Assembly: GCF_014635665.1 (NCBI RefSeq)
Contig: NZ_BMDG01000001.1
Location: forward strand, 248,001-312,000
Direction: 5' to 3'
Length of the DNA stretch: 64,000 nucleotides
Origin: Isoptericola cucumis
GTDB lineage: Bacteria > Actinomycetota > Actinomycetes > Actinomycetales > Cellulomonadaceae
Position 1 is the stretch's first letter. Each line of letters starts with the position of its first letter. The position numbers and the translations under genes were made by a program. This document shows positions 16,226-25,747 of this stretch, in pieces. The notes beneath the pieces are model-generated. The model was not told the origin of the DNA. It worked only from the letters and a program-made list of their open reading frames with translations, and made no database searches.

Positions 16226-16270
16226 TGCACAGTATCTCTGCACACTCCCTATGCACAAGAGTTGTGCACA
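16226..16270. promoter_or_regulatory. Operator array: four TGCACA at exact 13-bp period
   Basis: TGCACA occurs at 16226, 16239, 16252 and 16265. The last two form the inverted repeat TGCACAA-gag-TTGTGCA (16252-16268). The array covers the putative -35 (TTGTGC) and -10 (GATACT) of the minus-strand ArsR/MFS operon. Best candidate ligand is the adjacent ArsR-type protein. Confidence 0.75.
16231..16236 (-). promoter_or_regulatory. -10 hexamer of the ArsR/MFS operon
   Basis: GATACT on the minus strand, 8 nt before ATG 16222. TTGTGC lies 16 nt further upstream as a -35 candidate. It falls inside the operator array. Confidence 0.5.
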
Positions 16271-16326
16271 ATGAGCGTGGACAGTTCCCGGCGGGCCGCA
16301 CCCCTCGACCTGCCGACCGGCACCGA

Positions 16327-16332
16327 TAGGCT
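16327..16332 (+). promoter_or_regulatory. -10 hexamer for leaderless HAD hydrolase mRNA
   Basis: TAGGCT, then 7 nt, then GTG 16340. This decides the start against ATG 16271 further upstream. Confidence 0.5.
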
Positions 16333-16339
16333 CACCTGC

Positions 16340-17179
16340 GTGAGCGCCCAGCCGCACGACCCGGCCGTGACGCCGCCCCGCGCCCGCACGGCGCAGGGCC
16401 ACCGGGTCGCCGCCTTCTTCGACCTGGACAAGACGATCATCGCGACCAGCTCGTCGGCCGCCTTCTCCAAGCCGTTCTACGCCGGCGGGCTCATCACGCG
16501 CGGCGACGTGCTGCGCAGTGCGTATGCCCACCTGCTCTTCCTCGCCGGCAACGCCGACGCCGACCAGACGGAGCGGATGCGCAAGCACCTGTCCGAGCTC
16601 GCGACCGGCTGGGAGGTGAGCAAGGTCCAGCAGATCGTCGCGGAGACCGTGCACGAGCTCATCGACCCGTACGTCTACGCCGAGGCGGTCGAGCTCATCG
16701 CCGAGCACCACGAGCTGGGGCACGACGTCGTGGTCGTCTCGGCCTCGGGCGCCGAGCTCGTCGAGCCGATCGCCACCGTGCTCGGGGCCGACCACGTCGT
16801 CGCCACCCGGATGGCCGTCGACGACGGCCGCTACACCGGCGAGATCGAGTTCTACGCCTACGGCGAGCAGAAGGCCGAGGCCGTCCGCGACCTCGCCGCC
16901 GCGCAGGGGTACGACCTGGAGCGCTCCTTCGCCTACTCCGACTCCATCACCGACGCGCCCATGCTCGCCGCCGTCGGGCACGGCTTCGCCGTCAACCCCG
17001 ACCGCAGCCTGCGGCGCGCGGCCGTGGAGCACGGCTGGGGCGTGCTCACCTTCACCCGCCCGGTCGCGCTGCGCCGCGTGCTGCGGCCGCCGACGGCGGT
17101 GCTCGTCCTCGGCGCTCTGGTCGGCGCCGCCGCGGCCGCGTGGCTGCTGAGGCGCTGGTGGTCCTACCGGCGGGGCTGA
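16340..17179 (+). CDS. HAD-IB family hydrolase (SerB-like) with C-terminal membrane helix
   Basis: 279 residues. The nucleophile motif FFDLDKTII has Asp28 and Asp30; the helical cap follows, then motif II VVVSASGAE, motif III with the Lys in EQKAEAV, and motif IV AYSDSITDAPML. A C-terminal hydrophobic helix (VLVLGALVGAAAAAWLL) and a basic end suggest membrane anchoring. Related proteins dephosphorylate phosphoserine or lipid phosphates; the anchor favours a lipid or membrane substrate (inference). It is transcribed away from the ArsR gene. Confidence 0.87.
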   Translation: MSAQPHDPAVTPPRARTAQGHRVAAFFDLDKTIIATSSSAAFSKPFYAGGLITRGDVLRSAYAHLLFLAGNADADQTERMRKHLSELATGWEVSKVQQIVAETVHELIDPYVYAEAVELIAEHHELGHDVVVVSASGAELVEPIATVLGADHVVATRMAVDDGRYTGEIEFYAYGEQKAEAVRDLAAAQGYDLERSFAYSDSITDAPMLAAVGHGFAVNPDRSLRRAAVEHGWGVLTFTRPVALRRVLRPPTAVLVLGALVGAAAAAWLLRRWWSYRRG

Positions 17180-17441
17180 CGCGCCCTTCCCCGAGGGCGC
17201 CCGCCCTTGCGACCCCGGCCCGGGTGACGTTCCATGGAAGTCAACGGCCGGACGCCGGGACCCACGCACAGGAAGTCCCCGGTTGAGGACGCACTCGGTG
17301 GGAACGGACCCGCCCGGTGAAAGCACGACGCGCCTGCTACCCGCGTCCGGACCGGCGAGGACGGCGCTCGGTCGAGCAAACCCGGGCGCCGTTCTTGTGC
17401 CAGCCTCTGAGTCCTGCGCCGGCCTGTGAGCAGCCCTGCGA
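17180..17441. other. Non-coding gap between convergent genes
   Basis: It holds a short hairpin GCGCCCT / AGGGCGC (17181-17200) just after the HAD gene, a likely terminator, and the palindrome TTCCATGGAA near 17230. I see no credible gene in the rest. Confidence 0.6.
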
Positions 17442-18014
17442 CTACGGCGTGGCGGCCCACTCGCTGCGGAGCACGGCGTACGTGTAGCCGTCGAGCCAGC
17501 CCAGCTCGGCGTGCCACGAGTCCTGGACGCCGTGCTGCTCGCGGCGCATGCCGAGCTTCTCCATGACCCGCCACGAGGCCGCGTTCGCCGCGAAGCAGCC
17601 CGCGGTGACGCGGTGCAGGCCCAGGTCGTGGAACCCGACGTCGAGCAGCGCTCGTGCGATGGCGGTCGCGAACCCGCGACCCGCGTACGCCGGGTCGATG
17701 AGGTAGCCGAGCGAGCCCTCCGCGCCACGCCAGACGTCGCCCTGGATCTGGCCCTCGCCGTCGTGGACGGACAGCGAACCCGTGCCGACGACGACGCCGT
17801 CCAGGTCGGCGACGACCGAGTGGTCGGCGGGGTCGTCGACCGAGGCGAGCCACTTCTCGCGGAACGCGTCCGGTTCGACCACCGTGCGCAGCAGCCACCG
17901 TGTGACGTCGGGGTGGTTGCGCCACGCGAGCACCTGGTCCACGTCCCGGCTCGACGGGGGGCGCAGGACGAGCGGGCCCACCTGCCGCGGCCAGGTCACG
18001 TCGAGGGTGGTCAT
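17442..18014 (-). CDS. GNAT acetyltransferase (RimJ/RimL-like)
   Basis: 190 residues. Acetyl-CoA binding region LGYLIDPAYAGRGFATAIARALLD (R/Q-x-x-G-x-G/A as YAGRGFA, about 104-110) and the C-terminal NAASWRVMEKLGMRREQ typical of the RimJ/RimL group, which acetylates N-termini or other amines. Start ATG 18014 has no Shine-Dalgarno but a well-placed -10 hexamer. Monocistronic. Confidence 0.88.
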   Translation of the reverse strand: MTTLDVTWPRQVGPLVLRPPSSRDVDQVLAWRNHPDVTRWLLRTVVEPDAFREKWLASVDDPADHSVVADLDGVVVGTGSLSVHDGEGQIQGDVWRGAEGSLGYLIDPAYAGRGFATAIARALLDVGFHDLGLHRVTAGCFAANAASWRVMEKLGMRREQHGVQDSWHAELGWLDGYTYAVLRSEWAATP

Positions 18015-18021
18015 GGTCGAG

Positions 18022-18027
18022 ATCTAC
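18022..18027 (-). promoter_or_regulatory. -10 hexamer for leaderless GNAT mRNA
   Basis: Minus-strand GTAGAT, then 7 nt, then ATG 18014 (read one base later, TAGATC with 6 nt). Confidence 0.45.
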
Positions 18028-18108
18028 CAGTCCGTTGCCGGACGGGCTACGGAATTGTTCCGGCGGCCCGGACCCGGTTTGCAAGGAGGGCGGCCGAACC
18101 GTGGACGG

Positions 18109-18124
18109 CGTGACCCCGGTCACG
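18109..18124. promoter_or_regulatory. CRP/GlxR-type operator upstream of acsA
   Basis: CGTGACC-cc-GGTCACG keeps the CRP half-sites GTGA-N6-TCAC exactly. It lies 9 bp before a -10-like TAGACT (18134-18139) of the acsA promoter. Acetyl-CoA synthetase genes are known cAMP-receptor targets in several bacteria, which supports the call. Confidence 0.55.
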
Positions 18125-18234
18125 CGTGAGGTCTAGACTCCCGACGGCGAGACCCCGCGGGGCCCGCCGTCCCGGGACGTGGCGTGCCGCGCCCGGCGGG
18201 ACCGCACCAGCGACGATGCGCACCGGAGGTAAGC

Positions 18235-20247
18235 GTGCCAGAGAACGAGACCACCGCCCCCAGCCTCGAGAACCTCCTGCACGAGACGCGGGCGTTCCCG
18301 CCGAGCTCGGCCTTCGCGGCCCAGGCGAACGCCCAGCCGTCCATGTACGAGGACGCCGCGGCCGACCGCCTCGGGTTCTGGGCGACGCAGGCGCGAGACC
18401 TGGTCACGTGGTCCACACCGTTCACCCAGACCCTCGACTGGTCCGGCGCGCCGGTGGCGAGGTGGTTCGCGGACGGCAAGCTGAACGCCGCCTACAACGC
18501 CGTCGACCGGCACGTCGAGGCGGGGCTGGGCGACCGGGTCGCCCTCCACTTCGAGGGCGAGCCGGGCGACACCCGCACCGTCACGTACGCCGACCTGCAG
18601 CGCGAGGTCTCCCGCGCCGCCAACGCGCTGGAGTCCCTCGGGGTCCGCACGGGCGACCGCGTCGTCATCTACCTGCCGATGCTCGTCGAGTCCGTCGTCG
18701 CGATGCTCGCCTGCGCCCGCATCGGCGCCCCGCACTCGGTCGTCTTCGGCGGGTTCTCCGCCGACGCGCTGCGCAGCCGCATCGCCGACGCCGAGGCGAA
18801 GGTCGTCATCACGGCCGACGGCGGCTACCGCCGGGGCGCGCCGTCGGCCCTCAAGCCCGCCGTCGACGAGGCGCTGGCGCCCAAGGAGGGCGCGCCCGCC
18901 ACGACGGTCGAGCACGTGCTCGTGGTGCGCCGCACCGGGCAGGACGTCGACTGGACCGAGGGCCGCGACGTCTGGTGGCACGACGCGGTCGACGGCGCCT
19001 CCGAGGTGCACGAGCCCGTGCAGGTCGAGGCCGAGCACCCCCTGTTCATCCTGTACACCTCCGGCACCACGGGGAAGCCGAAGGGCATCCTGCACACCAC
19101 CGGCGGGTACCTCACGCAGGCGGCGTACACGCACAAGTACGTGTTCGACCTCAAGCCGGAGTCGGACGTCTACTGGTGCACGGCCGACATCGGCTGGGTC
19201 ACGGGCCACTCGTACGTCGTGTACGGCCCGCTCGCCAACGGCGCCACGCAGGTGCTGTACGAGGGCACTCCGGACACCCCGCACCGCGGCCGCTGGTGGG
19301 AGCTCGTCGAGAAGTACAAGGTCTCGATCCTGTACACGGCCCCGACGGCGATCCGCACCTGCATGAAGTGGGGCGAGGACGTCCCCGCCGGCTTCGACCT
19401 GTCGAGCCTGCGCGTGCTCGGCTCGGTGGGCGAGCCCATCAACCCCGAGGCGTGGATGTGGTACCGCCGCGTGATCGGCGGCGACACGGCGCCCATCGTC
19501 GACACCTGGTGGCAGACGGAGACCGGCGCCATCATGATCAGCCCGCTGCCCGGCGTCACCGCCACCAAGCCGGGCTCGGCCCAGGTGGCGCTGCCCGGCA
19601 TCGTGGCCGACGTCGTCGACGACGAGGCCCACTCCGTGCCCGACGGCGGCGGCGGGTACCTGGTGCTCTCCGAGCCGTGGCCGGCCATGCTGCGCGGCAT
19701 CTGGGGCGACCTCCAGCGGTTCAAGGACACCTACTGGTCGCGCTTCGAGGGCCTCTACTTCGCCGGCGACGGTGCCAAGAAGGACGAGGACGGCGACATC
19801 TGGCTGCTGGGCCGCGTGGACGACGTCATGAACGTCTCCGGCCACCGGCTGTCCACCACCGAGATCGAGTCGGCGCTCGTGTCGCACGACGTCGTCGCCG
19901 AGGCGGCGGTCGTCGGTGCCGCGGACGACACCACCGGCCAGGCCGTCGTCGCGTTCGTCATCCTGCGCGGGGAGCACGCCGACCGCGCGACGACGCCGGA
20001 GGGCGCCGAGGAGGTCCAGGCCGAGCTGCGCAACCACGTGGCCGTCCAGATCGGCCCGATCGCCAAGCCGCGCCGCATCCTCGTCGTGCCGGAGCTGCCC
20101 AAGACCCGGTCCGGCAAGATCATGCGCCGCCTGCTGCGCGACGTCGCCGAGAACCGGACGGTGGGCGACGCCACGACCCTCGCGGACTCGTCGGTGATGG
20201 ACCTCATCTCCGCCGGGCTGAAGAAGCCCTCCTCGAACGAGGACTGA
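18235..20247 (+). CDS. acsA: Acetyl-CoA synthetase
   Basis: 670 residues, full length. Converts acetate, ATP and CoA to acetyl-CoA via acetyl-AMP in the cytoplasm. The P-loop-like [12 protein letters not shown] (about 274-285), [10 protein letters not shown], the hinge [16 protein letters not shown] and the C-terminal [16 protein letters not shown] are present; the last holds the Lys whose acetylation inactivates the enzyme in known homologues. GTG 18235 follows GGAGGT by 4 nt. Followed by a strong terminator. Confidence 0.96.
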   Translation: MPENETTAPSLENLLHETRAFPPSSAFAAQANAQPSMYEDAAADRLGFWATQARDLVTWSTPFTQTLDWSGAPVARWFADGKLNAAYNAVDRHVEAGLGDRVALHFEGEPGDTRTVTYADLQREVSRAANALESLGVRTGDRVVIYLPMLVESVVAMLACARIGAPHSVVFGGFSADALRSRIADAEAKVVITADGGYRRGAPSALKPAVDEALAPKEGAPATTVEHVLVVRRTGQDVDWTEGRDVWWHDAVDGASEVHEPVQVEAEHPLFILYTSGTTGKPKGILHTTGGYLTQAAYTHKYVFDLKPESDVYWCTADIGWVTGHSYVVYGPLANGATQVLYEGTPDTPHRGRWWELVEKYKVSILYTAPTAIRTCMKWGEDVPAGFDLSSLRVLGSVGEPINPEAWMWYRRVIGGDTAPIVDTWWQTETGAIMISPLPGVTATKPGSAQVALPGIVADVVDDEAHSVPDGGGGYLVLSEPWPAMLRGIWGDLQRFKDTYWSRFEGLYFAGDGAKKDEDGDIWLLGRVDDVMNVSGHRLSTTEIESALVSHDVVAEAAVVGAADDTTGQAVVAFVILRGEHADRATTPEGAEEVQAELRNHVAVQIGPIAKPRRILVVPELPKTRSGKIMRRLLRDVAENRTVGDATTLADSSVMDLISAGLKKPSSNED

Positions 20248-20266
20248 CCGACACCAGGCAGCACCA

Positions 20267-20301
20267 CGAGGGGCGGACCGCGACCTGCGGTCCGCCCCTC
20301 G
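20267..20301 (+). terminator. Terminator after acsA
   Basis: Perfect 15-bp stem CGAGGGGCGGACCGC with 5-nt loop GACCT and the matching right arm, 20 bp after the stop codon. Confidence 0.8.
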
Positions 20302-20453
20302 TCGCTTGCGCGCGGGGCCGACCACCGCGCCCGATGTTGGGGCGATATTTCCCGGTTGCCCGGCTTCCTCGCCTCTGGGAGCCTCCTGGGCACAGGGTCG
20401 ACGGCGGCTGTGCTGCCGGTCGGCCGCGTTTCCCGCAGCCAGAGAGGAAGCCC

Positions 20454-22175
20454 GTGAACAGCACCCTCAGGCACCACCAGGAGAGACACCGCACCCGCCG
20501 TCTCGCCGTCACGCTCGTCGCGACGTCGGCCCTGACCACGGTCGCGCTCGCGGCCTCCGCCGCCCCGCCGCCCGGGCCTGCCGACGACGGGCCCGCCCTC
20601 CAGGTCGCGACCGTGCGCGCCGAGACCCCCGCGCAGAAGCAGCGGCTGCTCGCCACCGGTCTCGACGTCCTGGACGTCTCGTCCCCGGACGCCGAGGTGC
20701 TGCTGTACGGCGAGGCGGACCGCAAGCGGCTGGTGCGCGACGGCTGGCAGGTCGATGTCGAGCCGGCGGACGCCGAGCTCGCGACCCTCCGGGAGGCGCG
20801 CACCGCGGAGGAGGCCGCCCAGGCGGCCCTGGCCGAGGACCCGTCCGGGGCGTCGTCCCTGCCGACCGGCCGCGTCTCCTACCGCGACCTGGAGACGGTG
20901 AACGCCGAGCTGCGCGCCCTGGCGAAGGAGCACCCCGAGCAGGTGAAGCTCTTCCGGATGCCGCGGACGTCGCTGGTCGGACGCCCGATCTACGGCATCG
21001 AGATCGCCGGCGACGTGCGGGCGGAGGACGGCGACCCGGTCTTCCTCCTCACCGGCGTGCACCACGCCAGGGAGTGGCCGACGCTCGAGCTCACCACCGA
21101 GTTCGCCACCGAGGCCGTCACGAGCTACGGGAAGGACCCGGAGCTCACCGCGCTGATGGACTCCGCCCGGATGGTCGTCGTCCCGGTGGTGAACCCCGAC
21201 GGGTACGTGATCTCGCGCGAGCTCATCAACGAGATGAAGCGCAAGAACTGCCGCGTCGAGCCCGGCGTCGTCCCGACGTGGGAAGAGTGCGCCGCCACGA
21301 CCGGCGACCTCGGCGTGGACCCGAACCGCAACTACGGGCCGTTCTGGGGCGGCCCCGGGTCGAGCGTCGAGACGACCGCCGGCAACCACCACGGGGCACG
21401 GCCGTACTCCGAGCCGGAGATCGCGAACATGCGCGACCTCATCAACTCCCATCAGGTGACGGTCGCGGTCAACGCGCACACCCCGGACGCCCGCCTGCTG
21501 CGAGCCCCGTCGTCGCCGCTCGAGCCGGTGCCGGCCGACGTCGAGGCGTACGACGGCCTGGCGCAGGAGCTCGGCTCCCTCCTCGGCTGGACGGCAGGCC
21601 CGTGGCCGGAGGTCTACTACGACGCGTCGGGCACCGCGGAGGAGCACGGCCTGTACGTCAACGGGACCTTCGGATTCACCCCGGAGCTGATGCCGGGCTT
21701 CGACGGGCTGCAGCGGTTCCACCCGCCGTACGAGTACGTGCCGCAGCAGTACTGGGGCACCGGGGAGTACGAGGGCTCCAGCGCCCGCGCGGCGTTCGTC
21801 CGGGCGTGGCAGGCGGCGGCCGACCCGGCGCTGCACTCGGTCGTCACCGGGACCGCGCCCGCGGGCGTCGAGCTGACCGTCCACAAGGACGTCACGGTCG
21901 AGTCCTCGCCCACCCCGGTGGCCGACGGCGGGACGCTGACCTCCGACCACGAGCTGGTCTCGACCCTCGAGGTGCCGAAGAACGGCCGGTTCGAGTGGCA
22001 CCTGCTGCCGTCGCTGCGGCAGTCCCAGGAGACCTCGACGCTGCTCGAGGAGTCGTGGACGATCTCGTGCCGCAACCCCGCGGGCAAGCCGGTCCGGTCG
22101 GTCGAGGTGACCCTCGCACGCGGTGAGTCCGCCGCGGTCGACCTGTCCCGCTGCCCGAAGGGCCCCCGCGGCTAG
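20454..22175 (+). CDS. Secreted M14 family zinc carboxypeptidase
   Basis: 573 residues. Signal peptide (RTRRLAVTLVATSALTTVALA, then Ala-Ser-Ala at about 32-37; shown in part), a propeptide-like region, then the carboxypeptidase domain. It has GVHHAREWPTLE (Zn His and Glu), VVNPDGYV, VDPNRNYGPFW (substrate Arg/Asn), VAVNAHT (third Zn His) and FTPELMP (catalytic Glu). A C-terminal domain of about 130 residues resembles a beta-sandwich. GTG 20454 follows GAGGAAG. It would trim C-terminal residues from extracellular peptides. Confidence 0.9.
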   Translation: MNSTLRHHQERHRTRRLAVTLVATSALTTVALAASAAPPPGPADDGPALQVATVRAETPAQKQRLLATGLDVLDVSSPDAEVLLYGEADRKRLVRDGWQVDVEPADAELATLREARTAEEAAQAALAEDPSGASSLPTGRVSYRDLETVNAELRALAKEHPEQVKLFRMPRTSLVGRPIYGIEIAGDVRAEDGDPVFLLTGVHHAREWPTLELTTEFATEAVTSYGKDPELTALMDSARMVVVPVVNPDGYVISRELINEMKRKNCRVEPGVVPTWEECAATTGDLGVDPNRNYGPFWGGPGSSVETTAGNHHGARPYSEPEIANMRDLINSHQVTVAVNAHTPDARLLRAPSSPLEPVPADVEAYDGLAQELGSLLGWTAGPWPEVYYDASGTAEEHGLYVNGTFGFTPELMPGFDGLQRFHPPYEYVPQQYWGTGEYEGSSARAAFVRAWQAAADPALHSVVTGTAPAGVELTVHKDVTVESSPTPVADGGTLTSDHELVSTLEVPKNGRFEWHLLPSLRQSQETSTLLEESWTISCRNPAGKPVRSVEVTLARGESAAVDLSRCPKGPRG

Positions 22176-22210
22176 CGACGCCCCGGCACGGCGGCCGACG
22201 CCCGCCGGTC

Positions 22211-22247
22211 GACGACGGCCCGCCCCACCGCAGGGCGGGCCGTCGTC
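22211..22247 (+). terminator. Terminator after M14 carboxypeptidase
   Basis: Perfect 15-bp stem GACGACGGCCCGCCC with a 7-nt loop, 35 bp after the stop. Confidence 0.8.
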
Positions 22248-22286
22248 GCGACCCGGCCCCGGTGCCCCGCCGGCGGCACACTTCGG

Positions 22287-22292
22287 CATGAT
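22287..22292 (+). promoter_or_regulatory. -10 hexamer for leaderless mshD mRNA
   Basis: CATGAT, then 6 nt (gggacc), then GTG 22299. Confidence 0.5.
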
Positions 22293-22298
22293 GGGACC

Positions 22299-23297
22299 GT
22301 GCGTACCGCTCCCCCGCTGCAGATCGGGCCCCTCGACCCCACCGCCCAGGAGACCGTGCGGCGCCTCGCCGAGGCCGCCGCCGCCCACGACGGGGTCGCT
22401 CCCCTGTCGGAGCAGCCGCTGCTGCGCCTCGCGACCGACGCCGAGTGGCTGACCCACGTCGTCGCGCACGACAAGCACGGCGCCGTCGTCGGCTACCTGC
22501 AGGTCGACCGGGGCGGCGACGACGCGTCGGCGGAGCTCGTCGTGCACCCCGAGCACCGCCGCCGGCACACGGGCAGCATGCTGCTGCGCACCGCCGAGCG
22601 CGACGCCCGGCTGCCCATGGTCTCGGGCGCGCCCGGGCAGCGGGGCAAGGGCCTGCGCGTGTGGGCGCACGGCGACCTGCCGGAGGCCCGCGCGTTCGCC
22701 GCCGACCGCGGCTACGCCGTCGTGCGCGAGCTGCTGCTGCTCGCCCGGCCGCTGTCCGGCCCGACGGCGGCGACGCAGGTCGACGGGTTCCGCGTGCGCA
22801 CGTTCCGGCCGGACGCCGACGACGAGGCGTGGGTGCGGCTCAACGCCCGCGCGTTCGCCGACCACCCCGAGCAGGGCCGCCTCACGACCGACGACCTGCG
22901 CGACCGCCGCGGCGAGCCGTGGTTCGACCCCGAGGGACTCTTCCTCGTCGAGCCCACCGCGCCCGCCGGTCCCGCGGACGGCCCGGGCGCCCCGGACGAC
23001 CCCACGGTCGCGCCGGTCGCGTACCTGTGGACGAAGGTCGAGCCGGGCCAGCCCGACGGCGCCCGCGACGGCGAGATCTACGCCGTCGGCGTCGACCCGT
23101 CCGCGCAGGGCCGAGGCCTCGGCCGGATGCTCACCTCCGTCGCGCTGGAGCACCTGGCGCGCGCCGGGTGCGACCGCGCCGTGCTGTACGTGGACGGCGA
23201 CAACGCCGCCGCGCGCGCCACGTACGCGGGCGCCGGCTTCGAGCCCGCTGCCGTGGACGTCCAGTACGCGCCCGCCGCCTCCGCGACCGCGTCGTAG
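22299..23297 (+). CDS. mshD: Mycothiol synthase
   Basis: 332 residues with two GNAT domains in tandem (about 30-150 and 165-330), the hallmark of MshD, which acetylates Cys-GlcN-Ins with acetyl-CoA as the last step of mycothiol synthesis. Visible are [15 protein letters not shown] in domain 1 and [19 protein letters not shown] plus [19 protein letters not shown] in domain 2. The presence of mycothiol places the organism in Actinomycetota. Monocistronic with its own leaderless-type promoter. Confidence 0.93.
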   Translation: MRTAPPLQIGPLDPTAQETVRRLAEAAAAHDGVAPLSEQPLLRLATDAEWLTHVVAHDKHGAVVGYLQVDRGGDDASAELVVHPEHRRRHTGSMLLRTAERDARLPMVSGAPGQRGKGLRVWAHGDLPEARAFAADRGYAVVRELLLLARPLSGPTAATQVDGFRVRTFRPDADDEAWVRLNARAFADHPEQGRLTTDDLRDRRGEPWFDPEGLFLVEPTAPAGPADGPGAPDDPTVAPVAYLWTKVEPGQPDGARDGEIYAVGVDPSAQGRGLGRMLTSVALEHLARAGCDRAVLYVDGDNAAARATYAGAGFEPAAVDVQYAPAASATAS

Positions 23298-23347
23298 CCG
23301 CGGCTCCGGTCCACCCCTGGTCCGCCCCCGGTCCACCCCCCGGCGGT

Positions 23348-23369
23348 CGTCACCCGTCGTTCACCCATC
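23348..23369 (+). promoter_or_regulatory. PHO-box-like direct repeat before ppk1
   Basis: Two 11-nt units, CGTCACCCGTC and GTTCACCCATC, in tandem. The second matches the GTTCACC core of actinobacterial PhoP sites; the first keeps TCACC. It sits 5 nt before the -10 hexamer CACGAT, in the -35 position. Confidence 0.5.
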
Positions 23370-23374
23370 GGTGC

Positions 23375-23380
23375 CACGAT
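23375..23380 (+). promoter_or_regulatory. -10 hexamer for leaderless ppk1 mRNA
   Basis: CACGAT, then 6 nt (gggtgc), then ATG 23387. Confidence 0.45.
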
Positions 23381-23386
23381 GGGTGC

Positions 23387-25747
23387 ATGACTGCGTCCCG
23401 CTCCCGCCCGCGCGACGGCCACGGCCGGTTCGCGGCCGCCACGGCGTCCGCCGAGGCCACCGACACCCGCACGCGGTCCACGGCCCCGGCCGGCCCGCGG
23501 ACGTCGATCGACCCGCAGCTCGCAGCACACATCGCCGAGCACATCGCCGAGGACCAGGAGCCCGCCTCGCCGGTCCCCGCCCCCGCGCCCGACGAGCTGG
23601 AGCCGCTGCCCGCCGACCGCTTCGCCGAGCGTGAGCTCAGCTGGCTGGCGTTCAACCAGCGGGTGCTGGAGCTCGCGGAGGACACCACCCTGCCGCTGCT
23701 GGAGCGGGTCCGGTTCCTCGCGATCTTCGCCTCCAACCTGGACGAGTTCTTCATGGTCCGGGTGGCCGGCCTCAAGCGCCGCATCGCCACCGGCATCGCG
23801 GTCACCGCGGCGTCCGGGATGAGCCCGCGCCAGGTCCTCGAGGTGATCGGCCACGACGCGCACCGCCTCATGGAGCGGCACGCGGCCGTCTTCCGTTCCG
23901 ACGTGCAGCCCGCGCTCGCGGCCGAGGCCATCACGATCGTGCACTGGGACGAGCTGGAGCAGCGCGAGCAGGAGCGGCTGCACAAGTTCTTCCGCAAGCA
24001 GATCTTCCCGGTGCTCACTCCGCTCGCGGTCGACCCCGCGCACCCGTTCCCGTACATCTCGGGCCTGTCGCTCAACCTTGCCGTGGTGGTCGCGAACCCG
24101 CTCACGGGCAAGGAGCACTTCGCGCGCGTCAAGGTGCCGCCACTGCTGCCGCGGTTCATCGCCGTCGACGAGCGCGGCCGCCCCAGCGCCCCGACGCCCA
24201 CGCAGAAGGGCGGCACCCAGACGTCGTTCGTCCCGCTGGAGGAGGTGATCGCCCAGCACCTCGACCACCTGTTCCCGGGCATGGAGGTGCGCGAGCACCA
24301 CACGTTCCGCGTCACCCGCAACGAGGACGTGGAGGTCGAGGAGGACGACGCCGAGAACCTCCTCCAGGCGATGGAGAAGGAGCTGCTGCGCCGCCGCTTC
24401 GGCCCGCCCGTGCGGCTCGAGATCGCGCACGGCATCTCGCCCCGCATCCGCGACCTGCTGGTCCGCGAGCTCGGCGTGGAGGAGGACGAGGTCTACGAGC
24501 TGCCGGCGCCGCTCGACCTCACCGGCCTCAACGTCATCGCCGACATCGAGCGCTCCGCCCTGCACTACCCGCCGTTCGTCCCCACGACGCACCGGCAGCT
24601 CGCGGAGGTCGAGTCGGCGACGGCGCGGGACGTCTTCGCCGCCATCGCCGAGCGCGACATCCTGCTGCACCACCCGTACGACTCGTTCTCCACGTCGGTG
24701 CAGACGTTCCTCGAGCAGGCCGCCGCCGACCCCGGCGTGCTCGCGATCAAGCAGACGCTGTACCGCACGTCGGGCGACTCCCCCATCGTCGACGCCCTGA
24801 TCGACGCGGCCGAGGCCGGCAAGCAGGTGCTGGCGCTGGTCGAGATCAAGGCCCGCTTCGACGAGCAGGCCAACATCTCCTGGGCGCGCAAGCTCGAGGA
24901 GGCGGGCGTGCACGTCGTGTACGGGATCGTCGGGCTCAAGACGCACAGCAAGCTGTCGCTGGTCGTTCGGCAGGAGGCGGACGGGCTGCGCCGCTACTGC
25001 CACATCGGCACCGGCAACTACCACCCCAAGACCGCCCGCTCGTACACCGACCACGGGCTGCTCACCTGCGACCGCGACGTCGGCCAGGACCTCTCGCGCC
25101 TGTTCAACCAGCTGTCCGGCTACGCGCCGCAGTCGCGGTTCCACCGGCTGCTCGTCGCGCCCCGCAGCGTGCGCTCGGGCCTCATCGAGCGCATCGAGCG
25201 CGAGGCCGCGGCGGCCCGGGACGGCCACGAGGCGTGGGTCAAGATCAAGGTCAACTCGGCCGTCGACGAGGACACGATCGACGCCCTCTACCGCGCGTCG
25301 CAGGCCGGCGTGCAGGTCGACCTGGTGGTGCGCGGCATCTGCTCCCTGCGCCCGCAGGTCCCCGGGCTGAGCGACCACATCCGGGTGCGTTCCATCCTCG
25401 GCAGGTTCCTCGAGCACTCGCGGATCTACGCGTTCGCGAACTCGGCCGGTCCGGCGATCGGCGAGGGGCCCGACTCCGGGCCGGAGGTCTTCATCGGGTC
25501 CGCCGACCTCATGCACCGCAACCTGGACCGCCGCGTCGAGGCGCTGGTGCGGATCACGGACCCGGCGCACATCGACGAGCTCGTCGGCCTCGTGGACCGC
25601 TCGATGTCCGACGAGACGTCGACCTGGCACCTGGGCCCCGACGCGCGCTGGACGCGCCACGACGTCGACGCGGACGGCAACCCCCTCGTGGACCTGCAGG
25701 CGAGCCTGGTCGAGCGCCACCGGCGCCGGCCCGAGCGGGTGCGGTGA
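23387..25747 (+). CDS. ppk1: Polyphosphate kinase 1
   Basis: 786 residues, slightly long because of an N-terminal Ser/Thr/Pro-rich extension of about 80 residues before the conserved [16 protein letters not shown]. Further PPK1 blocks are [19 protein letters not shown] (N domain), HHPYDSF, and the two HKD-like catalytic motifs [13 protein letters not shown] and [13 protein letters not shown], then [15 protein letters not shown]. Polymerises the gamma phosphate of ATP into polyphosphate at the membrane. Preceded by a PHO-box-like element and coupled (GTGA) to the mutT1-like gene. Confidence 0.96.
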   Translation: MTASRSRPRDGHGRFAAATASAEATDTRTRSTAPAGPRTSIDPQLAAHIAEHIAEDQEPASPVPAPAPDELEPLPADRFAERELSWLAFNQRVLELAEDTTLPLLERVRFLAIFASNLDEFFMVRVAGLKRRIATGIAVTAASGMSPRQVLEVIGHDAHRLMERHAAVFRSDVQPALAAEAITIVHWDELEQREQERLHKFFRKQIFPVLTPLAVDPAHPFPYISGLSLNLAVVVANPLTGKEHFARVKVPPLLPRFIAVDERGRPSAPTPTQKGGTQTSFVPLEEVIAQHLDHLFPGMEVREHHTFRVTRNEDVEVEEDDAENLLQAMEKELLRRRFGPPVRLEIAHGISPRIRDLLVRELGVEEDEVYELPAPLDLTGLNVIADIERSALHYPPFVPTTHRQLAEVESATARDVFAAIAERDILLHHPYDSFSTSVQTFLEQAAADPGVLAIKQTLYRTSGDSPIVDALIDAAEAGKQVLALVEIKARFDEQANISWARKLEEAGVHVVYGIVGLKTHSKLSLVVRQEADGLRRYCHIGTGNYHPKTARSYTDHGLLTCDRDVGQDLSRLFNQLSGYAPQSRFHRLLVAPRSVRSGLIERIEREAAAARDGHEAWVKIKVNSAVDEDTIDALYRASQAGVQVDLVVRGICSLRPQVPGLSDHIRVRSILGRFLEHSRIYAFANSAGPAIGEGPDSGPEVFIGSADLMHRNLDRRVEALVRITDPAHIDELVGLVDRSMSDETSTWHLGPDARWTRHDVDADGNPLVDLQASLVERHRRRPERVR

